Origin: Rikenellaceae bacterium
Lineage (GTDB): Bacteria > Bacteroidota > Bacteroidia > Bacteroidales > Rikenellaceae
DNA length: 45,738 bases
Assembly: GCA_015060005.1 (NCBI GenBank)
Contig: SUZI01000011.1
Location: 1-45,738, forward strand
Reading direction: 5' to 3'
A model generated the notes under the pieces. The model had not been told where the DNA came from. It made no database searches and saw only the letters and a list, made by a program, of their open reading frames with translations. Of the stretch, positions 24,047-31,960 are shown piece by piece. How positions within the stretch are numbered: position 1 is the first letter of the stretch; each line of letters opens with the position of its first letter. A program made the position numbers and the translations under genes.

Positions 24047-24988
24047 ATGTCAAAAGTTACTGTTATCGGTGCAGGTATGGTAGGTGCTACCTGTGCTAAT
24101 GTATTGGCTACTCGCAACGTAGCTGACCAGATTGTATTGATTGATATCAAGGAGGGACTCTCTGAGGGTAAGATGCTCGATATGTTCCAGGCGTCGGCTA
24201 CTACCGACTCTAAGAGCAAGCTCATCGGCTGCACTAACGACTATAAGCAGACTGCAAACTCTGACGTTATCGTTGTTACCTCTGGTATCCCACGTAAGCC
24301 AGGTATGACTCGTGAGGAGCTCATCGGCACCAACGCCAACATCGTTAAGAGCGTTGTCTCTCAGGCTTTGGCTTACTCTCCACGTGCTATCTTCATCATC
24401 GTAAGTAACCCTATGGATACTATGGCTTACCTCACTTTGAAGTCGACAGGTCTTCCAAAGAACCGTGTTATCGGTATGGGTGGAGCATTGGACTCTTCAC
24501 GTTTCCGTTGCTACTTGGCTAAGGCTGCCAACGCTAACATCCACGACATCGAGGGTATGGTTATCGGTGGTCACGGCGACACTACAATGATTCCTCTCAT
24601 CTCTAAGGCATCTATCAAGGGTATTCCTGCATCACAGTTCCTCTCAAAGAAGAAGCTCCAGCAGGTTGCTGCCGACACTATGGTTGGTGGTGCTACTTTG
24701 ACAGGCTTGCTTGGCACATCGGCTTGGTATGCTCCAGGTGCTGCTGCAGCATCTATGGTTGAGGCTATCTTGGGCGACCAGAAGCGTATGATTCCTTGTG
24801 GTTGCTACCTCGAGGGTGAGTATGGTCAGGAGGATATTATGATTGGTGTTCCAGCTATCATCGGTCGTAAGGGTATCGAGAAGATTGTGAAGATTGACTT
24901 GACGAAGGATGAGCAGGCTCAGTTCGAGGCTTCGGCTGCTGCTGTACGTAAGGTCAACCAGATTCTCTACGACACAAAGGCTATCTAA
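24047..24988 (+). CDS. mdh: Malate dehydrogenase
   Basis: 313 residues, LDH-like malate dehydrogenase interconverting malate and oxaloacetate with NAD(H). Rossmann motif GAGMVGA (8-14), substrate-binding Arg83 in IPRKPGMTR rather than the Gln of lactate dehydrogenases, Asp149/Arg152 in GGALDSSRFR, and catalytic His176 in GGHGDT. Together with pckA at 40486 it represents the PEP-oxaloacetate-malate arm used by fermenting Bacteroidota. A strong terminator follows. Confidence 0.95.
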   Translation: MSKVTVIGAGMVGATCANVLATRNVADQIVLIDIKEGLSEGKMLDMFQASATTDSKSKLIGCTNDYKQTANSDVIVVTSGIPRKPGMTREELIGTNANIVKSVVSQALAYSPRAIFIIVSNPMDTMAYLTLKSTGLPKNRVIGMGGALDSSRFRCYLAKAANANIHDIEGMVIGGHGDTTMIPLISKASIKGIPASQFLSKKKLQQVAADTMVGGATLTGLLGTSAWYAPGAAAASMVEAILGDQKRMIPCGCYLEGEYGQEDIMIGVPAIIGRKGIEKIVKIDLTKDEQAQFEASAAAVRKVNQILYDTKAI

Positions 24989-25009
24989 ACCTCTGTTGCA
25001 CAATATTGT

Positions 25010-25045
25010 CCCGCCTATATTTTTAGGCGGGATTTTTTGTTTTTT
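25010..25045 (+). terminator. Terminator of gcvH-mdh
   Basis: A perfect 8-bp stem (CCCGCCTA/TAGGCGGG) with a 6-base loop followed by ATTTTTTGTTTTTT. Its T-tract overlaps the -33 element of the next promoter. Confidence 0.9.
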
Positions 25046-25066
25046 ACCCTTAAAGCACTATCTTTG
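25036..25066 (+). promoter_or_regulatory. Promoter of the small lipoprotein gene
   Basis: TTTG (25036-25039, in the mdh terminator T-tract) and TATCTTTG (25059-25066), spacer 19 bases. Like tadA, this promoter reuses terminator DNA. Confidence 0.7.
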
Positions 25067-25108
25067 TTATTGGTGAAATATTTTTATCAACTTATAAACC
25101 CTGTGATT

Positions 25109-25429
25109 ATGAAGAAGATTGTAACTACATTGGCTGTTGTGGCTTTGGCTTTCACACTTGCTTCGTGTGGTATGGAGTCTAAGGCTAAGAGCTTCGCTGA
25201 CGATAAGTTGGATTTGAAGATTGCCGAGAAGGAGTTGCGTATCCGCGAGCTTGAGCTCGCTATCGAGGTTGCCGAGTATACCAAGGATATGAAGAAGTCT
25301 GAGCGTGAGGATTTCTACGATATCTATGGCGATGCTGTGCAGGATATCCTCAAGGATGACGCTTTGGAAGATTTGGATGATGAGATTGATGAGCTTCAGG
25401 ATGAGCTCTCCGACCTCTATAAGGACTAA
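25109..25429 (+). CDS. Small helical lipoprotein of unknown function
   Basis: 106 residues. The start is placed at MKKIVTT, giving a standard lipoprotein signal with L-A-S-C (Cys20); the longer frame would put 24 extra residues before it and overlap the promoter. The mature part is strongly charged (Lys/Glu then Asp/Glu-rich) and predicted almost wholly helical, with a coiled-coil-like stretch (AEKELRIRELELAIEVAE). I do not recognise a domain. It has its own promoter and hairpin terminator. Confidence 0.75.
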   Translation: MKKIVTTLAVVALAFTLASCGMESKAKSFADDKLDLKIAEKELRIRELELAIEVAEYTKDMKKSEREDFYDIYGDAVQDILKDDALEDLDDEIDELQDELSDLYKD

Positions 25430-25450
25430 CCCTTATAAATGATTGCAGAT

Positions 25451-25483
25451 GAGGCTGTCCAACCCGTGTGTTGCGACAGCCTC
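25451..25483. terminator. Hairpin terminator between convergent genes
   Basis: A 9-bp stem GAGGCTGTC/GACAGCCTC, extended by CAAC/GTTG, followed by ATTTCTTATT on plus. Its GGCTGTCCAAC...GTTG sequence is shared with the rpsA terminator at 4100-4132. Confidence 0.6.
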
Positions 25484-25488
25484 ATTTC

Positions 25489-26097
25489 TTATTCTAATAC
25501 TATCTCACCGAAATACTCCGGTCTGTGGAAGTCGGGCGAGGGAGTCGCTATCGGCGACCAGCTCACATAGTGTGGTACGGCTGTTTTGTCGCCACACTTG
25601 TAGAAGTTTCCCTCCAGTCGTGATGGCACGCCCCGTATTCCTATCACCTCGAATGGTATCTCTGCCTCTATGCTCCAGCTGCCACTCCCTTCGAAAGGCA
25701 CACCTGTGGGTAGCGACGTGCGTAACACCACCCTCTGCATCTGCTCTTCCGACAGATACTCTTTCTCGCTTCGTGAGAGGCGACGTGCCGCGAGGAGGGT
25801 TCCTATGCAGTTCATCTCAAAGTTGTAGTAGTGCTCCGTCTGTGGCTCACGCACGAAAAATTCCACACAGCTATCAGCATATACCGGACCGTGCATCTGG
25901 GTACAACGCCCTGCTATGTGCTCCTCCTCGACCTCAAAACGCAGAAGTAGAGCCTTCTCGGTGTGAGCTATTGCAAACGTGGTGCGTGGCTTGAATGAGT
26001 ACTCCTCCCAATTCACTACGCCGACCTCGCCCTTTGCGAATCTCTCTATATCTTCCCATCCACCTACCTTAGGTGCTACTATCCGACCTCTTACCAT
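25489..26097 (-). CDS. CBM9-like carbohydrate-binding protein, no signal peptide
   Basis: 202 residues matching the carbohydrate-binding family 9-like fold: an N-terminal strand leading to WEEYSFKPRTTFAIAHTEKALLLRFEVEE, then DSCVEFFVREPQTEHYYNFEMNCIGTLLA, and a C-terminal NFYKCGDKTAVPHYVSWSPI. Many Bacteroidota relatives are exported; this one starts directly (MVRGRIV) with no visible signal, so it may be cytoplasmic or mis-started. It lies 13 bases after the membrane protein gene on the same strand, so the two are probably cotranscribed. Ligand unknown. Confidence 0.7.
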   Translation of the reverse strand: MVRGRIVAPKVGGWEDIERFAKGEVGVVNWEEYSFKPRTTFAIAHTEKALLLRFEVEEEHIAGRCTQMHGPVYADSCVEFFVREPQTEHYYNFEMNCIGTLLAARRLSRSEKEYLSEEQMQRVVLRTSLPTGVPFEGSGSWSIEAEIPFEVIGIRGVPSRLEGNFYKCGDKTAVPHYVSWSPIATPSPDFHRPEYFGEIVLE

Positions 26098-26110
26098 AAT
26101 TCATTTACAA

Positions 26111-26596
26111 TTATGCCTGTATTTGATTTTTTCTCCTATTAGCTATAACTACACTCTTGACCAAATATACAACTATCCAACACAACATATTTAGGTAATA
26201 GCCTAATCCTGTTATTATAAACACGGTATATATGGTTTTTGATATAGGGTCGCTATCCGAAGTGTAATAAGTATGTGTTACAAGGAGATGAGAACGCTCT
26301 AATAATATCAAAATATTAATAATTAAGGCTATAGAACTTAATGCCATTATAATTTTAAGCCATATTGACCTATATACTCCCTTTGCTTCTCCTTTGAGCT
26401 TTGATATAAAATAAATAAAGTATGGAATAAACAAAGGTAACTCCATATATAATCTCTTGGTGGCAAATAGTTCACTCCATTCAATACTATTCCAAATCCG
26501 AGCATTATCGTAAACCTCCAATCCGATTATTGCCAAAAACAACAATGTGGATACTAATAATAGTAATAGGTCAATGAATGTAAATCTGTTTTTCAT
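26111..26596 (-). CDS. Small multi-pass membrane protein, A+T-rich
   Basis: 161 residues with four predicted membrane segments (about 8-27, 52-68, 82-100 and 124-150) and basic termini. No family is recognised. Codon use is unlike the neighbours: many ATA, AAT and TTA codons and obviously lower G+C than genes on both sides, which suggests recent acquisition. It is probably transcribed with the CBM9-like gene from a TATCTTTG promoter, divergent from uxuB. Confidence 0.65.
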   Translation of the reverse strand: MKNRFTFIDLLLLLVSTLLFLAIIGLEVYDNARIWNSIEWSELFATKRLYMELPLFIPYFIYFISKLKGEAKGVYRSIWLKIIMALSSIALIINILILLERSHLLVTHTYYTSDSDPISKTIYTVFIITGLGYYLNMLCWIVVYLVKSVVIANRRKNQIQA

Positions 26597-26613
26597 AGTA
26601 AAAATATTTTATA

Positions 26614-26621
26614 CAAAGATA
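26614..26621 (-). promoter_or_regulatory. -7 element for the membrane protein gene
   Basis: TATCTTTG on the minus strand, 17 bases before the start codon. No clear -33 TTTG at normal distance. Divergent from the uxuB promoter. Confidence 0.45.
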
Positions 26622-26639
26622 AGGTTTTTATGAAAGAGA

Positions 26640-26673
26640 ATTGTGCTTGCAGCCCAAATTTTTACTATATTTG
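26640..26673 (+). promoter_or_regulatory. Promoter of uxuB-uxuA
   Basis: TATATTTG (26666-26673) with ATTG (26640-26643) 22 bases upstream. The leader is under 20 bases. Confidence 0.5.
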
Positions 26674-26691
26674 TGCAAAAGAGCAAAAACT

Positions 26692-27510
26692 ATGAAAAAT
26701 CTATTTAGTGTCGAGGGACGTGTTGTCGTGATGACGGGTGCTTGCGGTGTGTTGGGCTCAACTATCGTGGGCCACTTTGCCGAGCAGGGTGCTAAGGTCG
26801 TTATGCTTGATTTAGAGCGTACACGCCCCATTGCCGAGGAGTTGATTGCCAATATTGAGGCTACGGGTGGCGAGGCTTGTTTCCTTGCGACAGACGTTAT
26901 GGATAAGGCTCTCTTGGAGCAGAACTATGCCGATATTATGGCTCGCTATGGCAGGATTGATGTGCTGCTGAACGCTGCCGGAGGTAATATGCCACGTGCT
27001 ACCGTCTCACCCGAGCAGACCATCTTCGATTTGGATGTCGATGCAGTTAAGTTCTGCACCGATTTGAATCTCTACGGCACTATTCTCCCTACTATGGTCT
27101 TTGCCCGTGCTATGGCTGAGCAGCGGTCGGGCTCTATCATCAACTTCGCCAGCGAGAGTGCTCTGCGTCCTCTTACGCGTGTTGCAGGCTATGGTGTGGC
27201 TAAGGCGGCTGTTGTCAATTGGACCAAATACCTCTGTGCCGAGCTTGCTCAGAAGTTCGGTGCCGGCTTGCGTGTCAATGCTATTGCTCCGGGCTTCTTG
27301 CTTACGAATCAGAACCGCACGCTGCTGACCAACCCCGATGGTTCACTCACTGCACGTTCTCATACCATCTTGGCTCATACGCCTTTTGGTCGTTTCTTGG
27401 AGCCCGAGGAGCTGTTGGGTACGCTTCAGTGGTTGGCTTCCGACGCTTCTAAGGCTGTTACGGGCACTGTCGCTGTCGTCGATGGTGGCTTCGATGCCTT
27501 CTCGATATAA
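26692..27510 (+). CDS. uxuB: SDR-family mannonate/fructuronate oxidoreductase
   Basis: About 272 residues; short-chain dehydrogenase with nucleotide motif TGACGVLG (15-22), NAAGG, catalytic Ser in the INFASE region and YGVAK (Tyr/Lys pair). The SDR fold alone does not fix the substrate; the next gene, mannonate dehydratase, 22 bases downstream, points to NAD(H)-linked interconversion of D-fructuronate and D-mannonate. The symbol is by role, since E. coli UxuB belongs to a different fold family. The start is MKNLFSV, after the -7 promoter element. Confidence 0.82.
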   Translation: MKNLFSVEGRVVVMTGACGVLGSTIVGHFAEQGAKVVMLDLERTRPIAEELIANIEATGGEACFLATDVMDKALLEQNYADIMARYGRIDVLLNAAGGNMPRATVSPEQTIFDLDVDAVKFCTDLNLYGTILPTMVFARAMAEQRSGSIINFASESALRPLTRVAGYGVAKAAVVNWTKYLCAELAQKFGAGLRVNAIAPGFLLTNQNRTLLTNPDGSLTARSHTILAHTPFGRFLEPEELLGTLQWLASDASKAVTGTVAVVDGGFDAFSI

Positions 27511-27531
27511 TAACCTTAAATAGAAAGAATA

Positions 27532-28704
27532 ATGTATCTTATGACTCAGTCGTGGCGGTGGTATGGTCCTGCCGACCCCGTCAAGCTCTCCGATATCCGC
27601 CAGGCGGGTGCTACCGATATCGTTCATGCCCTGCACCACATCCCCAATGGCGAGGTGTGGACGGTCGAGGAGATTCGCCGCCGTCAGCAGATTATTGCCG
27701 CTGCGGGACTCAAGTGGAGCGTTGTCGAGAGTGTCCCTGTTCACGAACATATCAAGACCCAGACAGGCGATTTCGAGCGTTATATCGACGCCTATAAGCA
27801 GTCTATCCGCAATCTTGCCGAGTGCGGTATCCACTGCATCACCTATAACTTTATGCCCGTTTTGGATTGGACACGTACCAACCTGCAATATGAGTTGGAG
27901 GATGGCTCACGTGCTTTGCGTTTTGAGCGTGCTGCTTTTGTGGCTTTCGACCTCTATATCTTGCAGCGTGAGGGTGCCGAGGCGGAGTATAGTGCCGAGG
28001 AGCAGGCGCGTGCTAAGGCTCGTTTTGCCGCGATGACCGACGAGGATAAGGCTCTTTTGGTGCGTAATATGATTGCCGGTCTGCCGGGCTCCGAGGAGAG
28101 CTTCACTCTGGAGCAATTCCGTGCGGAACTTGACCGCTACCGCGATATTGATGCAGAGCAACTGCGTCGCAATTTGATATACTTCTTGCAGCAGGTCTGC
28201 CCTGTGTGCGATGAGGTAGGCTCGCAGATGGTCATCCACCCCGACGACCCTCCATATCCTATCCTGGGCTTGCCACGCATCCTCTCTACGGCTGATGATT
28301 TCCGTCGTTTGGTCGAGGCTGTCCCTAATAAATCGAATGGACTTTGCCTCTGCACAGGCTCGTTTGGAGTGAGGGGTGATAACGATTGCCCTGCTATGAT
28401 GCGTGAGTTTGGCAGTAGGGTAGGCTTTGTTCATCTGCGTAGCACCGAGCGTAATGCCGATGGCGATTTTTATGAGGCAAACCATCTGGAGGGCAATGTC
28501 CCTATGTACGATATGATGCGAGCACTGCTTGAGGTGGAGCAACGTGAGCAGCGTTCTATCCCTGTCCGCCCCGACCACGGCCACCAGATGTGCGATGACC
28601 TACGCCGCACGTCCAACCCCGGCTACTCCCTCTACGGTCGCCTACGAGGCCTCGCCGAACTCCGCGGCCTCGAATGGGGCATCGCAAATACGTTGTACAG
28701 ATAA
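27532..28704 (+). CDS. uxuA: Mannonate dehydratase
   Basis: 390 residues; dehydrates D-mannonate to 2-keto-3-deoxygluconate (KDG). TIM-barrel family with [60 protein letters not shown], and the C-terminal RPDHGHQM; the Cys/His/His residues include likely Mn/Fe ligands ([16 protein letters not shown]). The start is MYLMTQ or the internal MTQ three codons later. Its product feeds kdgK and eda in the minus-strand operon. Confidence 0.93.
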   Translation: MYLMTQSWRWYGPADPVKLSDIRQAGATDIVHALHHIPNGEVWTVEEIRRRQQIIAAAGLKWSVVESVPVHEHIKTQTGDFERYIDAYKQSIRNLAECGIHCITYNFMPVLDWTRTNLQYELEDGSRALRFERAAFVAFDLYILQREGAEAEYSAEEQARAKARFAAMTDEDKALLVRNMIAGLPGSEESFTLEQFRAELDRYRDIDAEQLRRNLIYFLQQVCPVCDEVGSQMVIHPDDPPYPILGLPRILSTADDFRRLVEAVPNKSNGLCLCTGSFGVRGDNDCPAMMREFGSRVGFVHLRSTERNADGDFYEANHLEGNVPMYDMMRALLEVEQREQRSIPVRPDHGHQMCDDLRRTSNPGYSLYGRLRGLAELRGLEWGIANTLYR

Positions 28705-28718
28705 ACTTTCTTTACTAT

Positions 28719-28813
28719 AAAAGCAATGCGGGTAACCAATCGGTTACCCGTACTACTAAAAAGGTATTTTCTCAATTTTGAATTTTGAATTGCGTAGCTT
28801 GAATTTTGAATTA
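28719..28813. repeat. ~95-bp intergenic duplication, copy 1, with palindrome
   Basis: Begins AAAAGCAATGCGGGTAACC, contains the hairpin CGGGTAACC-AATC-GGTTACCCG (28729-28750), then CTAAAAAGGTATTTTCTC and the AATTTTGAATT filler. The same unit recurs at 28906-28999, 187 bases on. The minus strand has TTTT shortly after the stem. Confidence 0.8.
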
Positions 28814-28905
28814 CACTAGCCGCAGACTTTAGTATCCCTTAGCAATCCCTTAATAACCTTTAGTCTCCTTATCTTCCCTAACTTCCTTAAACTCCCTATC
28901 CTCCC

Positions 28906-28999
28906 AAAAGCAATGCGGGTAACCAATTGGTTACCCGCAATACTAAAAAGGTATTTTCTCAATTTTGAATTTTGAATTGCATAGCTTGAATTTTGAATT
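28906..28999. repeat. ~95-bp intergenic duplication, copy 2, with perfect palindrome
   Basis: Second copy of the unit at 28719-28813. Its palindrome is a perfect 24-base inverted repeat (28915-28938). Both copies have the same orientation and could end transcripts of the minus-strand sugar operon, whose last stop is at 29004. Between the copies lies pyrimidine-rich TATCCCTTA-type sequence. Confidence 0.8.
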
Positions 29000-29003
29000 C
29001 TGT

Positions 29004-30347
29004 TTACAGCTTCGGCTCCCAGCCCTTTTCGTATTTACGTCCCCACAGACGATTTATCTCCTTGTCTGCGTTGAGGATGCGACCGCTCACAGGGTCAATC
29101 TCCAATGAGTGTCCCACACGCTGTGCTATGTTACCATACTGCACCAACTGAGTACTCATACAAGCCTCCACGATGTCGGAGTTGAGCTTCGTACCCTTGC
29201 GTATAGCGTCAAACCAGTTGCGGAAGTGAAATACGTCGAGTGCCTCCGATGGATTCAGGAGGTTGCCCTCTTCGAACTGCAAATCGCTCTTTACATCCTT
29301 GATGACCTTACCCTTCATATCGCAAATCTTGTAGTCGTTACCACCCGAGAGGTAGAGTGTGCCCTTCTCGCCGTAGAACGCCACGCCCAAGCCCTGGTTA
29401 TCCACAGGCTGAGAGTTGCAGCTGCGACCCTCCCACGAACACGATGCCTCGTCGCCAAACTGATATGTTATGAGCTGTGTGTCGGGTGCCTCCCAATCAT
29501 CTTGGTAGTAGTAGCGACCACCTATCGAATCGACTTTGGTAGGGTAATTAACCTTCAATCCCCAACGCAACAAATCGACAAAGTGCGTTCCGTTGTTGAG
29601 TGCCTCACCTGTTCCCCAGTGCCAGAACCAGTGCCAGTTGTAGTGTACGATGTTATCCTTGTATGGGCGACGTGGAGCAGGGCCCTGCCACAACTCCCAA
29701 TCCAACCACTCAGGTACCTCTACCTCCTTACCTATGCCGATTGATGGGCGTGCATTGACATACCACGACTTCGCATATCGTACCTTGCCTATCTCTCCTG
29801 CGTGCAGCTCCGCTATCGCCTTCTGCACATTGGGCCACGAACGACGCTGATTACCCACCTGCACCACCGCTCCTGTCTTGAGAGCTGTGCGTACCAACAT
29901 ATCATTCTCGGCAGGGTTATGGCTCGTTGGCTTCTCTAAGTAGACGTGTTTTCCTGCCTGCATAGCCATTATCGCCGCTGGTGCGTGCCAGTGGTCCGGC
30001 ATAGCTATCACCACAGCATCCACATCCGATTTCTCAAGCAATACACGCAGGTCGCGTTCGCCCTTTGGTGCTTTGCCTGTAATCTTCTCGACGCTGTTTT
30101 GACAGCGTGTTATCGCACGCTCATCCACGTCGCATACGTAAGTTATCTCGCAGTCGGGCAACTTACACAATCCCTTTGCTATGCCTCGTCCACGCGAGTT
30201 TACACCTATTATTCCGATGCGTATGCGGTCATTTGCTCCCAGCACCTTACCCAGTGGCGATGCTGCAAACGACGATGCCGCACCACCCAATGATAGTGCC
30301 GCTGCACCCGCAAGTGTCTGTTTCAAAAAATCTTTTCTTGTCAGCAT
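29004..30347 (-). CDS. Exported Gfo/Idh/MocA oxidoreductase with Tat-like signal
   Basis: 447 residues. N-terminus TRKDFLK (3-9) followed by an Ala/Gly-rich hydrophobic stretch resembles a Tat signal with an RK pair in place of RR. Rossmann motif IGIIGVNSRGRG (44-55), catalytic-lysine motif EKP (138-140, HVYLEKPTSHNP), and a conserved His in NNGTHFVDLLRWG. Such enzymes oxidise or isomerise sugar hydroxyls with bound NAD(P). It is the last gene of the long minus-strand operon, 19 bases after the small membrane protein gene. Substrate unknown. Confidence 0.88.
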   Translation of the reverse strand: MLTRKDFLKQTLAGAAALSLGGAASSFAASPLGKVLGANDRIRIGIIGVNSRGRGIAKGLCKLPDCEITYVCDVDERAITRCQNSVEKITGKAPKGERDLRVLLEKSDVDAVVIAMPDHWHAPAAIMAMQAGKHVYLEKPTSHNPAENDMLVRTALKTGAVVQVGNQRRSWPNVQKAIAELHAGEIGKVRYAKSWYVNARPSIGIGKEVEVPEWLDWELWQGPAPRRPYKDNIVHYNWHWFWHWGTGEALNNGTHFVDLLRWGLKVNYPTKVDSIGGRYYYQDDWEAPDTQLITYQFGDEASCSWEGRSCNSQPVDNQGLGVAFYGEKGTLYLSGGNDYKICDMKGKVIKDVKSDLQFEEGNLLNPSEALDVFHFRNWFDAIRKGTKLNSDIVEACMSTQLVQYGNIAQRVGHSLEIDPVSGRILNADKEINRLWGRKYEKGWEPKL

Positions 30348-30366
30348 ATCTTGTAGTTTTAGTTTG

Positions 30367-30633
30367 TTATCGTTTCATCTTATGTCGTAGTCTCTTTGCA
30401 AACTTCCACACAACAAGTATCAGAGCCTTTGCCACACATCGAGCTGCGTATAATATCACAGCTAATGTTGCGACAAATCCCAACTCCGTGTATAACTCGA
30501 TCCACTCGGTCTGGTAGTGTACAATCGAGTATGCGTTCATCGCAATCGCTACGAGCAGACATACGCCGAACACCACTCCCTCTCTTATTATGTCGGCAAC
30601 CGTTATCGTTGCTATCACCTTACTCTTTCCCAT
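30367..30633 (-). CDS. Small two-helix membrane protein
   Basis: 88 residues with two membrane helices (about 18-34 and 50-74) and a basic C-terminus (KFAKRLRHKMKR). No family is recognised. It sits two bases after one oxidoreductase gene and 19 before the next, so it is part of the operon. It could anchor or couple exported oxidoreductases to the membrane, but nothing in its sequence shows heme, quinone or metal ligands. Confidence 0.7.
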   Translation of the reverse strand: MGKSKVIATITVADIIREGVVFGVCLLVAIAMNAYSIVHYQTEWIELYTELGFVATLAVILYAARCVAKALILVVWKFAKRLRHKMKR

Positions 30634-30635
30634 AT

Positions 30636-31958
30636 CTAAAACTTCATATAAGGTATTTTATACTCCTCGGGGAATGTTATTATCCGCTTCTCATCCATTG
30701 CCTGGTTTGCTAACAAGCAGAGCAGTGTCGAGCAATATGCCTCCTCGACTACGTTTTCTGCCTTTTCACCTGTTATGCACGACTGACAGAATGCCGAGAG
30801 TATCACATCCGAGCCATCTTTGTCAGCTCCCACTGTGCTCTGCCCGCTGTTTACGCTTATCTGTCCCTCCACCAATGTGTGTGGTACATAATCTTTGCGT
30901 GTTTCGGGTCTCCAGCTCGGTCCTGCCGTAGGTATCGCACCGAGTGTCTTCTCTTTACCCTCACGCAGCAGCTGACGTATTCCCGACAGTTGGTTATCCT
31001 CCTCTAAGTAATATATACCCTTTGTCATATCGACCGTACCCTTGTGTCCGAGTATCTGGTCCTCCATTCCGTTGTATTTGTTCGATATGAGCGATTCGTA
31101 GTTTATCTTCACTCCGTTGGCGTAGCGATATATCACGTTCACATTGTCGTACACCTCTCTGCCATCCTTCCAGAAGACTATGTCGCCCATACCCATTATA
31201 GTCTCCGGCATACGTCCCATCGCCCAGTTACATACCTCCAGCTGATGGCACGCCAGTTCTGTCATCAATCCTCCCGATGACTCGCGATATAGTCGCCAGT
31301 TTATCCTTCGCTCCAATTCGGGCGATGGCACCGCTCTACGCCAGTCGGCATTGCGGAACCAGTGGCAACGCAGTCCCACTATCTCGCCTATGAGTCCCGA
31401 GTGCACACGCTCCATTCCCTTTATGTATTTAGGGTCATACATTCGCTGCATACAGAAGTATAGAGCCCTGTTCGAACGCTTGTAAGCCTCGTATACGGCT
31501 CTACACTCGCTCATCGTGCGTGCCATAGCCTTCTCGCAGAATACGTGCTTTCCGGCAGCCAATGCGTCGAGTGTCATCGGTGCGTGCAGGTGTAGTGGAG
31601 TAGCTATTATCACTCCATCCACGTCGTTTGCTTCGAGTAGTGAGCGGTAGTCGCTATATAGTCTTGCTTTTGGGTATAGCTCTGCGGCAGCCTTCAGGTT
31701 AGGCTCATAGTCATCACACAGAGCGACCACCTCTGCGTGAGGTATGCTTCTGAGGTTGTGTAGGTGATATTGACCGCGTGAGCCACAACCTATGAGTGCC
31801 ACACGTGCTCCCTGCCCATTTATCTCCTTTAGCTTCTCTGGTGTCTGCGACTTCAGCCAGGGCATCGAGAGCAGCACTGCTCCTCCTGCCAAGTAACCGA
31901 GCTCTTTTATGAACTCGCGTCGCGACACCTCTCTCTCCATTTTCTTGTTCTCTTCCAT
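30636..31958 (-). CDS. Tat-exported Gfo/Idh/MocA oxidoreductase
   Basis: 440 residues with a canonical Tat motif SRREFIK (12-18) and hydrophobic segment to about residue 36, predicting export in folded form with cofactor bound. The Rossmann motif is canonical (ALIGCGSRGQ, GCGSRG at 57-62). The usual EKP reads EKA (142-144), keeping the catalytic Lys; conserved His lies in MTELACHQLEVCNWAMG. Length and C-terminal domain resemble secreted sugar oxidoreductases, some of which act as GH109-like NAD-dependent glycosidases; that assignment is not proven here. Two-base gaps to both neighbours. Confidence 0.87.
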   Translation of the reverse strand: MEENKKMEREVSRREFIKELGYLAGGAVLLSMPWLKSQTPEKLKEINGQGARVALIGCGSRGQYHLHNLRSIPHAEVVALCDDYEPNLKAAAELYPKARLYSDYRSLLEANDVDGVIIATPLHLHAPMTLDALAAGKHVFCEKAMARTMSECRAVYEAYKRSNRALYFCMQRMYDPKYIKGMERVHSGLIGEIVGLRCHWFRNADWRRAVPSPELERRINWRLYRESSGGLMTELACHQLEVCNWAMGRMPETIMGMGDIVFWKDGREVYDNVNVIYRYANGVKINYESLISNKYNGMEDQILGHKGTVDMTKGIYYLEEDNQLSGIRQLLREGKEKTLGAIPTAGPSWRPETRKDYVPHTLVEGQISVNSGQSTVGADKDGSDVILSAFCQSCITGEKAENVVEEAYCSTLLCLLANQAMDEKRIITFPEEYKIPYMKF

Positions 31959-31960
31959 CC

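Noticed and set aside
27907..28584. A 225-codon minus-strand frame inside uxuA
   Set aside because: Shadow of uxuA; no domain and no start signals.
28719..28999. CRISPR array
   Set aside because: Only two repeat units, far too long and without regular spacers; no cas genes in the window.
30636..31958. Firm assignment as GH109 alpha-N-acetylgalactosaminidase
   Set aside because: Length and Tat signal fit, but I cannot confirm family-specific residues, and EKP is EKA; kept as a general Gfo/Idh/MocA oxidoreductase.
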